A program made the translations under genes and the position numbers. Below the pieces are notes generated by a model, which saw only the letters and a list, made by a program, of their open reading frames with translations, was not told where the DNA came from and ran no database searches. From Allobosea lupini (GTDB lineage Bacteria; Pseudomonadota; Alphaproteobacteria; Rhizobiales; Beijerinckiaceae), in assembly GCF_900109525.1 (NCBI RefSeq), contig NZ_FOAN01000004.1, forward strand, positions 124,001 through 188,000: 64,000 nucleotides of DNA. Direction: 5' to 3'. Below, piece by piece: positions 36,746-44,915 of this stretch (positions within the stretch are counted from its first letter, which is position 1; every line of letters begins with the position of its first letter).

Positions 36746-37159
36746 ATGAAGCTCGCGCCCTATCTGTTCTATGACGGTCGATGCGAGGCTGCCTTCACCG
36801 CATACCAGTCGATTCTCGGCGGCAAGATCGAGGCGATGCTCCCGTATGAGGGCTCACCCTCCCCGGTCGGCCCGGATTGGGCCAGCAAGATCATGCATGC
36901 TTGCCTGGTCCTGCCCGGCGGGCAGATGCTGATGGCGTCCGACGCGCCGCCCGAGCAGAGCAACGGCCCGATGCAAAGCGTATCGGTCAGCATAGGCGTC
37001 GAGGATAATGCGCAGGCCGAGCGCATTTTCGCCGCCCTTGCCGAAGGCGGGACCGTCCATATGCCGATCGCAGAGACATTCTGGGCCGAACGCTTCGGCA
37101 TGCTCACCGACCGCTATGGCGCGCATTGGATGGTGAGCGGTGCGGCCAAGGCGATGTAG
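36746..37159 (+). CDS. PhnB-like VOC family protein
   Basis: A 137-residue VOC protein of the PhnB/3-demethylubiquinone-methyltransferase-like group. It opens KLAPYLFYDGRCEAAFTAYQSILGG, contains a CLVLPGGQMLMASDAPPE strand-loop region, and ends with FWAERFGMLTDRYGAHWMVS, all usual for the group. GAGGAGAAG lies eight bases before the ATG. No reaction is established for this group; it is divergent from amn. Confidence 0.88.
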   Translation: MKLAPYLFYDGRCEAAFTAYQSILGGKIEAMLPYEGSPSPVGPDWASKIMHACLVLPGGQMLMASDAPPEQSNGPMQSVSVSIGVEDNAQAERIFAALAEGGTVHMPIAETFWAERFGMLTDRYGAHWMVSGAAKAM

Positions 37160-37367
37160 ACCGCGCCTCGCCGGGCCCGTGCAGAGGGATCGACCTCGCC
37201 GGTTCGCCGGCACATCACGCCGTCCCGACCGGGCATGGTCAGTCGCGCGGCCCCGGAATTCATTGTAAATTTGTCGCGCTGGCGGCCGATCGCGGCGTTC
37301 AGCCGTGATCAGGTCGCAACGGCCGTCAAGGACGAAGCTTCAGGGGCATTGCGGTCAGTCTGTTTTT

Positions 37368-37381
37368 GGATACAATTATCC
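37368..37381. promoter_or_regulatory. Predicted GntR operator overlapping the translation start
   Basis: GGATA-CAAT-TATCC is a perfect inverted repeat ending one base before the predicted ATG of the GntR gene. Its position suits autorepression. There is no Shine-Dalgarno sequence in it, which also raises the possibility of a leaderless mRNA. Confidence 0.45.
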
Positions 37382-37382
37382 T

Positions 37383-38042
37383 ATGATTCTCATCCCGCTC
37401 GCCCCTGCAACGACCGCGTCTGTCCTCGCCCAGCGCCTGCGCGAGGCGATCGATGCCGGGCGCTGGCGTCCGGGCGAACTGGTGCGGCAGGAGCAGATCG
37501 CCGCCGAATACGGCGTCAGCCGCATCCCGGTGCGCGAGGCGCTGGCGCAGTTGCAGAGCGAGGGCCTGCTCGAGATCGCGCATTACCGCGGCGCCCGCGT
37601 GAGCCGGCCGCGGGCCGTGGAGATCGACGAACTGTTCGACCTCCGGCTGCTGGTCGAAGGCGACCTCCTGGCGCGAGCGCTCGGACGGCACGACCAGCGC
37701 TCGCTGCGTGAGCTGACGCGGCTGCAAGACAGGCTGGAGGACGCCGACGACCGGCTCGGCTGGATTTCCGGCGACATCGCCTTCCACGAGGCGCTTTACG
37801 GGCCGGCGGAACGGCCGCGCAGCCTTGCGCTCTTCCGGCAGTTGCGCGCCCCGATCGACCGCTTCAGCGTCCAGGCGCTCGGCCCCGGGACGCGCAAGCA
37901 GGGCTGGGCCGACGAGCACCGCCAGCTGATCGCCGCGGTTGCAGCCAGCGATGCGGCCGCAGCCCAGGCGATCCTCGAACAGCATCTGCAGGCGACGCGG
38001 GCTGTGGTGCTCGCGGCCTGCTCGGGAGACGGAGAAAACTGA
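37383..38042 (+). CDS. GntR family transcriptional regulator (FadR/VanR type)
   Basis: A 219-residue regulator. The winged helix reads LAQRLREAIDAGRWRPGELVR, then IAAEYGVSRIPVREALAQLQSEGLL; the C-terminal all-helical FCD domain has DLRLLVEGDLLARAL, DIAFHEALY and DEHRQLIAAVAASDAAAAQAIL with the histidines expected in a metal or ligand site. The ATG at 37383 lacks a ribosome site; a GTG at 37305 is possible but adds non-family sequence. Its stop overlaps the OsmC gene start, so the regulator and OsmC protein are co-expressed. Confidence 0.9.
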   Translation: MILIPLAPATTASVLAQRLREAIDAGRWRPGELVRQEQIAAEYGVSRIPVREALAQLQSEGLLEIAHYRGARVSRPRAVEIDELFDLRLLVEGDLLARALGRHDQRSLRELTRLQDRLEDADDRLGWISGDIAFHEALYGPAERPRSLALFRQLRAPIDRFSVQALGPGTRKQGWADEHRQLIAAVAASDAAAAQAILEQHLQATRAVVLAACSGDGEN

Positions 38043-38524
38043 TGGCGACGCATGGCGCGACGATCACCTGGCAGCGCGGCGAGGACACCTTCCTCGATAA
38101 CCGCTACAGCCGCGCCCATCTCTGGCGCTTCGATGGCGGGCTGGAGGTGCCGGCCTCGAGCTCTCCGCATGTGGTGCGCGTGCCGTTCTCCAATCCGGCC
38201 AATGTCGATCCGGAGGAGGCTTATGTCGCGGCGCTGTCGAGCTGCCACATGCTCTGGTTCCTCAACCTCGCGGCCATGCGCGGCTACCGGGTCGACCGAT
38301 ATGCCGATGCCGCCGAAGGCGTGATGGAAAAGAATGCCGACGGCAAGGAGTGGGTCGCGACAGTGACGCTCAGGCCGCATGTCGTCTTCAGCGGGCCGAA
38401 GGCGCCGGACGAAGCCGCCGTCGAGGCGCTGCATCACGACGCCCACGCCAACTGTTTCCTGGCCAATTCGGTGCGCTCGGCGCTGGCGACGCAGGGCAGC
38501 TGGGCCTATCAGAGCGCAGCCTGA
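38042..38524 (+). CDS. OsmC family peroxiredoxin-like protein
   Basis: A 160-residue OsmC/Ohr-fold protein. The two redox cysteines are C68 in ALSSCHMLW and C138 in HANCFLANSV, as in Ohr and YhfA-type members that reduce organic hydroperoxides. The glutamate of PEEAYVAAL is the usual partner residue. The ATG overlaps the GntR stop by one base. Control by the linked regulator is expected. Confidence 0.92.
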   Translation: MATHGATITWQRGEDTFLDNRYSRAHLWRFDGGLEVPASSSPHVVRVPFSNPANVDPEEAYVAALSSCHMLWFLNLAAMRGYRVDRYADAAEGVMEKNADGKEWVATVTLRPHVVFSGPKAPDEAAVEALHHDAHANCFLANSVRSALATQGSWAYQSAA

Positions 38525-38535
38525 GGCATGCGCCC

Positions 38536-39753
38536 TTATTGCGCCGCGAGCAGATCGTCCTCGGCGACGAGCCGGCCGATGAAGCCGAGCTGCCGGTCGA
38601 CGCACGCCTCGCGCTCATAGCGCGCGACGACGGTCCGGCGTGCGGCGGCGCGCAGCGGCGCCAGCTCGTCTTGCCTGTCGAGCGCGGCGACCACCGTCCT
38701 TGCCAGCTTCGTCTCGTCGAAGAAGGGGGCGAGCAGGCCGTTGGTGCCGTGGCGGATCACCTCCTGCACCGGCGGCGTCGCCGAGCCGACGACCAGCGCA
38801 CCGCAAGCCATCGCCTCCAGCATCGACCATGACAGGACGAAGGGGACGCTCAGATAGACATGGGCGGCCGAGACCTGGAACAGCCTGACGAGATCGGCAT
38901 GGGCAAGCCACGGGATATGGACGATGCGATCGCCCAGGCCGGTCTCCTCCAGCATGACCTCGCGCCAGGGCCGCCCGTCCGGACGCGGGCGGCCATAGCC
39001 CGGCCCGTCGCCGCCGACCGCAACGAAGAGCACGTTTGGCCGCTCCTGCGCGATCCTGGCCGCCGCCCGCATGAATTGCGGATAGCCGCGATAGGGATCG
39101 AGATCGCGGGCGGCGAAGGTGACGACGGGATCGCCGGGGCGGAGCACGCGGCCGTCGGGCAGCGTGAATGCCGCCTGCGCGTCGGGCCGGCAGAACTGGA
39201 TGTCGATGCCGTCATGGCAGACGGCGATGCGCTGCTGCAGGGCCCGGGGATATTGCAACTGCTGCCAGCGCGTCGGTGCATAGGCGAAGTCGAGCGCCTG
39301 CAGCGTCACCAGCTGGGCAGCATTGCGCATGCGGATGCGCCGCCGCTCGGCTTCCGGTACGGGGATGCCTGAGTCGAAGTCGAGGTCGGAGCCGGTCGCG
39401 TTGTAGAAATACTCGCAATAGCCGATCAGCGGCACGCCCGGCATCGCGTCCTTGGCGAAGAGCATGCCGCCCCAGCCGACATGGCCGAGGATCGCATCCG
39501 GCCGGTCTTGCCGGTGCAATCTGCTCAATGCGGCGGCAACCGCCTCGCCAGTGCGCACATGATAGTCGGTGGCGGCCAACGTCGCATGCGCAGTCGCCGG
39601 CTCGCCTACCGAATAGGCGATCTGCCTCACACCCGGGCGATCCGGCTCAGGCTTCTCCGTCACCAGCGTGACCTCGCCGCCCTCGGCGACGAGGCGCCGG
39701 ATCAGGTGAGCGAACTGACCAGATCCTGAACGATGAACGAATAGGACGTGCAT
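38536..39753 (-). CDS. GT4-like glycosyltransferase
   Basis: A 405-residue GT-B fold enzyme. It opens MHVLFVHRSGSGQFAHLI and has a C-terminal Rossmann domain with VTFAARDLDPYRGYPQFMRA and FLSWSMLEAMACGALVVGSATP-like sequence (VLSWSMLEAMACGALV). The first glutamate of the usual E-x7-E motif is replaced by a hydrophobic residue, so activity should be checked. The start overlaps the 3' end of the MarR-type gene by 52 bases, and the pair is transcribed away from the secretion operon. It probably adds a sugar to the surface glycan of this island; donor and acceptor are unknown. Confidence 0.82.
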   Translation of the reverse strand: MHVLFVHRSGSGQFAHLIRRLVAEGGEVTLVTEKPEPDRPGVRQIAYSVGEPATAHATLAATDYHVRTGEAVAAALSRLHRQDRPDAILGHVGWGGMLFAKDAMPGVPLIGYCEYFYNATGSDLDFDSGIPVPEAERRRIRMRNAAQLVTLQALDFAYAPTRWQQLQYPRALQQRIAVCHDGIDIQFCRPDAQAAFTLPDGRVLRPGDPVVTFAARDLDPYRGYPQFMRAAARIAQERPNVLFVAVGGDGPGYGRPRPDGRPWREVMLEETGLGDRIVHIPWLAHADLVRLFQVSAAHVYLSVPFVLSWSMLEAMACGALVVGSATPPVQEVIRHGTNGLLAPFFDETKLARTVVAALDRQDELAPLRAAARRTVVARYEREACVDRQLGFIGRLVAEDDLLAAQ

Positions 39754-40322
39754 GAAGCCAGCAGGATCCCGCCATAGCGCAAAGCGTCGCTCCACCACTG
39801 CTCGAGGCGGCGCAGCGTGTCGTGGGTAGCCTGAAGATCGGCGACGAGATCGTTGTCGAGTCCCTGGCTGAATTGACTGGTCTCGTCGAGCAGCTTCAGG
39901 CGCTCGACCAGAAGCTGACCCTTCGGCGAGAGCGAGATGCGAGCGAGACGGCGGTCGCGCGGGGACGCCCCGCGGTCCAGATAGCCGCTCTCGACCAGTT
40001 GCTTGAGGTTGTAGGAGGCGTTCGAGCCGACATAGTGGCCGCGGTCGAGCAGATCGCGCACCGCGATCTCGCCGGAGCCGATGGTGAACAGCACCATCAC
40101 CTGCGAAGGCGAGATGTCGTCGACCCCGAGCTTGGTAAGCTCGAGCCTGAGATAGTCGAGAAAGCGCCGGCTGACCCGTTCGACCATGCGAGCGAGGTCG
40201 AGCTGCGAGACCGGCACCCTCGCAGGGCCTGATTCGGCTTCGAGGCGACGGATGCCGTCGGGCGGATCTCCATTGAAACCATTGCCTAAGAATCGAGCGC
40301 CGTCATGGGGTTTTAGATGCAT
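39702..40322 (-). CDS. MarR family regulator, LdtR-like
   Basis: A 206-residue winged-helix protein. The segment ISPSQVMVLFTIGSGEIAVR, followed by HYVGSNASYNLKQLVESGYLDR and RDRRLARISLSPKG, resembles LdtR of Liberibacter and other Hyphomicrobiales, which controls an L,D-transpeptidase and envelope or osmotic stress genes. GGAG lies six bases before the ATG. It is upstream of and overlaps a glycosyltransferase gene and diverges from the type I secretion genes, so it may control the surface island. Confidence 0.82.
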   Translation of the reverse strand: MHLKPHDGARFLGNGFNGDPPDGIRRLEAESGPARVPVSQLDLARMVERVSRRFLDYLRLELTKLGVDDISPSQVMVLFTIGSGEIAVRDLLDRGHYVGSNASYNLKQLVESGYLDRGASPRDRRLARISLSPKGQLLVERLKLLDETSQFSQGLDNDLVADLQATHDTLRRLEQWWSDALRYGGILLASCTSYSFIVQDLVSSLT

Positions 40323-40646
40323 TCCCTACTCCGCCTGATCTCGAAATGAGCAGTCAGCCCTCCGGGCCCCTTCGGCTGACGAATAGCCTATACGCAAAGC
40401 ACATGCCACCCTGAACCCATGGATGTTAAGATTTTATCGAAATCAACATAGTCATGAAGTGTTTCAAATTTTGAAATGTAGCACGCTTCTGCCATATTCT
40501 CGGTAATTGTCGTTATTTCATAAGGCTTCATCTGTCATATTATAGACACGGCTTATGTGTCAGGCTTTAATAACACTCAGAGACTGCCGTATCGTCATAG
40601 GCGTCAGCGGCGCCATCTGATGGCCAGCCACCGTTCGGAGACCTGC
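40323..40646. other. AT-rich intergenic region between MarR and T1SS genes
   Basis: No gene is supported here. From about 40390 to 40560 the DNA is much richer in A and T than the rest of the window. It holds a perfect inverted repeat TTTCAA-ATT-TTGAAA (40462-40476) and GACAC-N7-GTGTC (40545-40561). The divergent promoters of the MarR-type gene and the secretion operon must lie here; I could not single out a convincing -35/-10 pair. Confidence 0.6.
40462..40476. promoter_or_regulatory. Candidate operator in the MarR/T1SS gap
   Basis: TTTCAA-ATT-TTGAAA is a perfect 6-bp-arm inverted repeat 140 bases upstream of the LdtR-like gene and 171 bases before the exporter ATPase gene. It is the clearest palindrome in the gap and a reasonable binding site for the divergent MarR protein. 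Not tested. Confidence 0.4.
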
Positions 40647-42386
40647 ATGAAGGTTGCGACCCAGCCTGCCGACGTCCTGATTCGCGGCCTGCAGCGCGGC
40701 TTTGCCGGAGGGCTGGCCTATGCCGCCTTCCTCAGCTTCTGCGTCAACATCCTGCTGCTGACCGTGCCGATGTTCATGCTGCAGGTTCAGGACCGCGTCA
40801 TCGTCAGCCGCAGCTATGACACGCTGACCATGCTGCTGGTGATCGCGGTCGGGGCGCTGGCGCTCTACGGCACGATCGAATTCATCCGCTCGCTGACCTT
40901 CCAGGCGATGGCGAGCATCCTCGCCCGCCGGCTCAACCTGCCGGCGCTGCAGGCCGCCGTCTCGACCTCGCTGGAGAAGGGCTCAGGCCAGGCGACGCAG
41001 GCGATCCGCGATCTCAACGAACTCCGCTATTTCATCGCCAGCTCGGCGATCGCGACACCGCTGGAGGCGATGTGGTCGCCGATCTTCCTGGCCGTGCTGT
41101 TCGCCTTCCACTGGATCTACGGCCTGGTCGGCCTGGCCTCCCTGCTGATCCTGCTGCTGCTGGGCGTCGTCTCCGACATGCTGACGCGGCGGGCGCTGAA
41201 GGAGGCGAACGAAGAAGGCGTCGCTTCGATCAACGAGATCAGCGCCACCTTGCGCCATGCCGAGACGATCGAGGCTATGGGCATGCTGCCGGCCCTCTCC
41301 AGCCGCTGGCGGGCCAAGCAGATCGCCATGCTCGAGCATCTCGATCTCGGCACGCGCCGCGGCAAGTTCATCGCCGCCATCACCCGCGCCAGCCGCATGA
41401 CCATGCAGCTTTCGATCTATGCGACGGGCGCGGTGCTGATCATCCGGCACGAGGTCTCGGCCGGCACGCTGATGGCGGCGAGCATCCTGCTCGGGCGCCT
41501 GCTGGCGCCGTTCGATTCGATGATCACCGACTGGCGGCAATGGGTGCTCGCCGCCGCGGCCTGGAAGCGCGTCCGCGAGCTCCTGCAATCGCAGAGCTCG
41601 CAGCGTCAGAGCGTGCCGACGCCGGCGACGCAGGGCGACCTCGTCATCGACCGGCTGGTCTACGCGCCGAAGGGCGGCGAGCAGACGGTGATCAAGGGCG
41701 TCTCCTTCACGCTCGAGCCGGGCGAGGTGCTCGGCCTGGTCGGGCCATCGGGAGCCGGCAAATCGACGCTGGCGCGTCTGATCGTCGGCGTGCTCAAGCC
41801 GAATGTCGGCGGCGTCTATCTCGACGGCCACAACACCTATCTGTGGGAGCGCGGCTCCTTCGGCGACATGGTCGGCTACCTCCCGCAATCGGTCTCGCTG
41901 CTCGACGGCACCATCGCCGAGAACATCGCCCGCATGCGCAAGCCCGATCCTCACGCCATCCTGGAAGCGGCGCGTATCGCCGGCGTGCACGAGCTGATCG
42001 GCCGCCTGCCGCTCGGCTACGACACCAATGTCGCCGACAGCGATTTCAAATTGTCCGGCGGCCAGCGCCAGCGCATCGGCCTGGCGCGGGCGCTCTACGG
42101 CATGCCGCGCCTTGTCGTGCTCGACGAGCCCAATGCCAATCTCGACACCGAGGGCGAGCAGAGCCTGATCCGGGCGATCAACGCCGCGCGCGAGAGCGGC
42201 GCGATCGTGATCCTGATCGCGCATCGCCCCTCGGTGATGCAGATCGTCGACAAGATCCTGGTGCTGCGCGAGGGCCGCGTCGCCCAGTTCGGCCCGCGCT
42301 CGGCGATCTCCGGCATGATCACGCCGGCCGGCGTCGTCGAGCTCGAACCGTCGAAACCAGTCCCCGCCCGCGAGGTAAGCGCATGA
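40647..42386 (+). CDS. Type I secretion ABC exporter (PrtD family)
   Basis: A 579-residue inner-membrane permease-ATPase of a type I secretion system. The N-terminal half has about five or six membrane helices (for example FLSFCVNILLLTVPMFMLQ) and no C39 peptidase domain, as in PrtD/HasD. The ATPase has Walker A GPSGAGKST (near residue 368), the signature [17 protein letters not shown] and Walker B LVVLDEPNANLD. The ATG at 40647 is preferred for GGAG six bases upstream; GTG at 40557 and ATG at 40620 are also in frame. It overlaps the HlyD-like gene. The RTX protein downstream is the natural cargo. Confidence 0.93.
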   Translation: MKVATQPADVLIRGLQRGFAGGLAYAAFLSFCVNILLLTVPMFMLQVQDRVIVSRSYDTLTMLLVIAVGALALYGTIEFIRSLTFQAMASILARRLNLPALQAAVSTSLEKGSGQATQAIRDLNELRYFIASSAIATPLEAMWSPIFLAVLFAFHWIYGLVGLASLLILLLLGVVSDMLTRRALKEANEEGVASINEISATLRHAETIEAMGMLPALSSRWRAKQIAMLEHLDLGTRRGKFIAAITRASRMTMQLSIYATGAVLIIRHEVSAGTLMAASILLGRLLAPFDSMITDWRQWVLAAAAWKRVRELLQSQSSQRQSVPTPATQGDLVIDRLVYAPKGGEQTVIKGVSFTLEPGEVLGLVGPSGAGKSTLARLIVGVLKPNVGGVYLDGHNTYLWERGSFGDMVGYLPQSVSLLDGTIAENIARMRKPDPHAILEAARIAGVHELIGRLPLGYDTNVADSDFKLSGGQRQRIGLARALYGMPRLVVLDEPNANLDTEGEQSLIRAINAARESGAIVILIAHRPSVMQIVDKILVLREGRVAQFGPRSAISGMITPAGVVELEPSKPVPAREVSA

Positions 42387-43738
42387 GCGAGCTGCCGATG
42401 TTGCGCCGGCCGGACCGCGCGCTCCTGCCGGTGACGATTGAGGCGGAGCCCGAGGAGCGCATGCCCTCGCTGCGCAATCTCGTCCTCGCCGGCGTCGCCG
42501 CGGTGGCGATCGGCTTCGGCGGCTTCGGCGCCTGGGCCGTGACGGCGCGGCTCGACAACGCCGCGGTCGCGCAAGGCACGGTGATCGTCGACAGCCGCCG
42601 CAAGACCGTGAGCCACCTCGAAGGCGGCATCCTCAAGACCCTGCTCAAGGCCGAAGGCGAGCGCGTCTCGCAGAATGAGCCGCTGCTCAGGCTGGAGGAC
42701 GCCCGCGCACGCGCCGAGCTGCAGCAGCTCGAAGGCAAACGCGTCGGCCTCGACGCCAGGCTCGCCCGTCTGCGTGCCGAGCAGAGCGATGCGACGCAGA
42801 TCGACTTCCCGGACGACATCGAGAATGCACGGACGCCGATCGCACGCGAGGTGATCAATGCCGAGCGAGCGCTCTTCCGCGCCCGTGCCCAGGTCTATGA
42901 CGGCAAGACCCGCATCCAGCAGCGCGTGATCGAGCAGCATCAGGCCGAATCCGAGGCGTTGCAGGCGCAGATCGACGCGGTGCGCAACCAGCGCACCCTG
43001 ATCGACGATGAGGTGAAGACGATCGCCGAGCTCTATGAGAAGCGCTACGCCAAGCGCTCCCAGCTCGTTGAGCTGCAGACCCGCCAGAGCGAGCTCACCG
43101 GACGAGCCGGCGAGATGAAGGCCCGCAAGGCCAAGGCCGAGCAGGCCGTCGCCGGCGCCGAACTTGAGATCAAGGCGATCAGCCTCGATCGCCAGAGCGA
43201 GATCGCCAAGGACCTGCAGGACAGCCAGCTCCAGCTCTCGGAGGTGGTCGAGCGCATCGTCCAGGCGCAGGACGTGCTGCGCCGGCTGGTGGTGACTGCG
43301 CCACAGGAAGGCATCGTCGCCAATATCCGCATGCGCACGGCCGGCAGCGTCGTCGCCGCGGGCGAGGCCATCCTCGACATCGTGCCCGAACAGGAGCCGC
43401 TCGTCGTCGAGGCCAAGGTCGATCCGCGCGACATCGATTCGGTCCGGGTCGGCGCCGACACGCAAGTGCGGCTCACCGCCTTCAACGCCCGAATCATGCC
43501 CCCGCTTCTGGCGAAGGTCAGCTATGTCGCTGCCGACCAGCTGGTCGACGACAAGACCGGAAATGCCTTCTTCATCGTCCGCGCCGAGATCACGCCGCAG
43601 AGCCTGAAGGAGAACAAGGTGACGCTGCATGCCGGCATGGCGGCTGAGGTCCTGATCGTCAACGGCCGCCGTTTTGCGGCCGATTACCTGCTTTCGCCCA
43701 TCCGGGACAGCTTCAATCGCGCCTTCAGGGAGGATTGA
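42383..43738 (+). CDS. HlyD family type I secretion adaptor
   Basis: A 451-residue membrane-fusion protein that links the ABC exporter to an outer-membrane channel. It has one N-terminal membrane helix (about residues 30-52), then AQGTVIVDSRRKTVSHLEGG, the lipoyl half-motif of PrtE/AprE proteins, a long coiled coil (about 95-300, rich in Glu, Gln and Arg) and a C-terminal beta-barrel domain (VTAPQEGIVANIRMRTAG, VPEQEPLVVEAKVDPRD). It overlaps the exporter stop (ATGA). No TolC-like protein is encoded in the window, so one is needed from elsewhere. Confidence 0.93.
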   Translation: MSELPMLRRPDRALLPVTIEAEPEERMPSLRNLVLAGVAAVAIGFGGFGAWAVTARLDNAAVAQGTVIVDSRRKTVSHLEGGILKTLLKAEGERVSQNEPLLRLEDARARAELQQLEGKRVGLDARLARLRAEQSDATQIDFPDDIENARTPIAREVINAERALFRARAQVYDGKTRIQQRVIEQHQAESEALQAQIDAVRNQRTLIDDEVKTIAELYEKRYAKRSQLVELQTRQSELTGRAGEMKARKAKAEQAVAGAELEIKAISLDRQSEIAKDLQDSQLQLSEVVERIVQAQDVLRRLVVTAPQEGIVANIRMRTAGSVVAAGEAILDIVPEQEPLVVEAKVDPRDIDSVRVGADTQVRLTAFNARIMPPLLAKVSYVAADQLVDDKTGNAFFIVRAEITPQSLKENKVTLHAGMAAEVLIVNGRRFAADYLLSPIRDSFNRAFRED

Positions 43739-43804
43739 GCCCGGTCGATCCGGCCGCCGAAATCGGATCGCATCCCGGGCCGATTCCAAATCAAAACAAT
43801 ATAC

Positions 43805-43835
43805 TTCGAAATCCGTATCAAACTCTCAGTATAAT
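43805..43835 (+). promoter_or_regulatory. Candidate promoter of the RTX gene
   Basis: A perfect TATAAT lies at 43830-43835, with a poor -35-like TTCGAA at 43805-43810 (19-bp spacing). Transcription from here would give a leader of about 210 bases. The weak -35 box would suit an activator-dependent promoter. Confidence 0.35.
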
Positions 43836-43900
43836 GCTCGCCTGAACAATATATAAAATGACTTAAACTTTGCTGCACCGCAAAATAGTCATAATATATT

Positions 43901-43914
43901 GCTTGATATCAAGC
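43901..43914. promoter_or_regulatory. 14-bp perfect palindrome upstream of the RTX gene
   Basis: GCTTGATATCAAGC is perfectly palindromic and shares the ten-base core TTGATATCAA with the predicted MarR operator at 3735-3746. It lies downstream of the candidate -10 box, so a bound repressor would block transcription. The island's own MarR-type regulator is a candidate ligand. Confidence 0.45.
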
Positions 43915-44051
43915 TCTTCTAGGCTACTCTCATGAGCGTCGCACGATGGCGAGCCTCCGGATCGCTATCGAAATCGCACCGTGACCCAGAACGAGCGGCG
44001 GACGTTCTCCGCATATCTGGTGGTGCTCTCTGATCACCGAGGAGGTGACGA

Positions 44052-44846
44052 ATGGCCACGATCGAAGGCAGTGCATTCGACGATTTCTTGATTGGGACAC
44101 GCTTCAGTGACGTGATCCTCGCCGGCGCCGGGGACGACATCGTCCATGGCGGCAACCAGGTGGATTCCCTGTTCGGCGAAGAGGGTGACGACCTGCTTTA
44201 CGGCGATGCCGGCAACGACTTCCTGTCCGGCGGCGAGGGCAACGACGCCCTTTTCGGCGGCCTGGATGACGATGTCCTCTCCGGCGGCGAAGGCAATGAC
44301 AGCCTGTTCGGCGGCGAGGGCGACGACGTCCTCGACGGCGGCACAGGCGACGACATCCTGCGCGGCAACAACGGTGACGACGTGCTGCGCGGCGGCGACG
44401 GCGACGACCTGCTCCAGGGCGGGCCGGGCGACGACATCCTGCTCGGCGGCACCGGCAATGACGTGCTGCAGGGCGGCATCGGCAGCGACGTGCTCGAAGG
44501 CGGCGCCGGCAACGACGTCCTTCAGGGCGGCGCGGGCGACGATCTGCTCTTCGCCGGCGCGGGTGACGACATCCTCTCCGGCGGCGCCGGCGACGACATC
44601 TTCATCTTCAATGGCGGCGGCGGCAACGACGTCGTGCTCGACTTCGATGCCGGCCACGACCTGCTGCAGATCTCCAGCGGCATCAACGGCACCGACATCG
44701 GCTCGGCCGAGGACGTGGCGGCGCGCGCCACCACCGTCGGCGGCAACGCCGTCGTCGATCTCGGCAATGGCGACACCGTGACCATCGTCGGCGTCACCGC
44801 CGAAGACATCCAGGCCGACCCGAACTCCTACTTCTCGGTCGCCTGA
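44052..44846 (+). CDS. RTX (Ca2+-binding nonapeptide repeat) protein, probable T1SS cargo
   Basis: A 264-residue, very acidic protein. Residues 6-185 are about twenty consecutive nonapeptides of the type GGxGxDxLx (two degenerate at the start), which fold into a calcium-loaded beta-roll outside the cell. The last 75 residues (NDVVLDFDAGHDLLQISSG to the end DPNSYFSVA) form the usual uncleaved C-terminal secretion signal region. There is no catalytic or adhesion domain, so the repeats are the whole protein. GAGGAGG precedes the ATG. It follows its exporter genes and precedes the glycan genes. Confidence 0.92.
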   Translation: MATIEGSAFDDFLIGTRFSDVILAGAGDDIVHGGNQVDSLFGEEGDDLLYGDAGNDFLSGGEGNDALFGGLDDDVLSGGEGNDSLFGGEGDDVLDGGTGDDILRGNNGDDVLRGGDGDDLLQGGPGDDILLGGTGNDVLQGGIGSDVLEGGAGNDVLQGGAGDDLLFAGAGDDILSGGAGDDIFIFNGGGGNDVVLDFDAGHDLLQISSGINGTDIGSAEDVAARATTVGGNAVVDLGNGDTVTIVGVTAEDIQADPNSYFSVA

Positions 44847-44915
44847 CGACAGCTGGCGCCGGCCGGGCCCAGGTCCGGCCGGCGCCTCCCCCTGCCCTTT
44901 CGGAACAGGTTCCTC

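Larger units (their letters stand above)
43739..44051. other. AT-rich intergenic region upstream of the RTX gene
   Basis: No gene is supported. About 43790-43915 is strikingly AT-rich compared with both flanks. It contains a consensus -10 box, a perfect 14-bp palindrome and, near the RTX gene, GAGGAGG as ribosome site. It separates the RTX gene from hlyD and suggests that the RTX gene has its own, strongly regulated transcription. Confidence 0.6.

Noticed and set aside
44052..44846. Repeated DNA at the RTX gene as a CRISPR or minisatellite
   Set aside because: The 27-base periodicity follows codons for nonapeptides and varies at wobble positions; there are no spacers or constant repeats.
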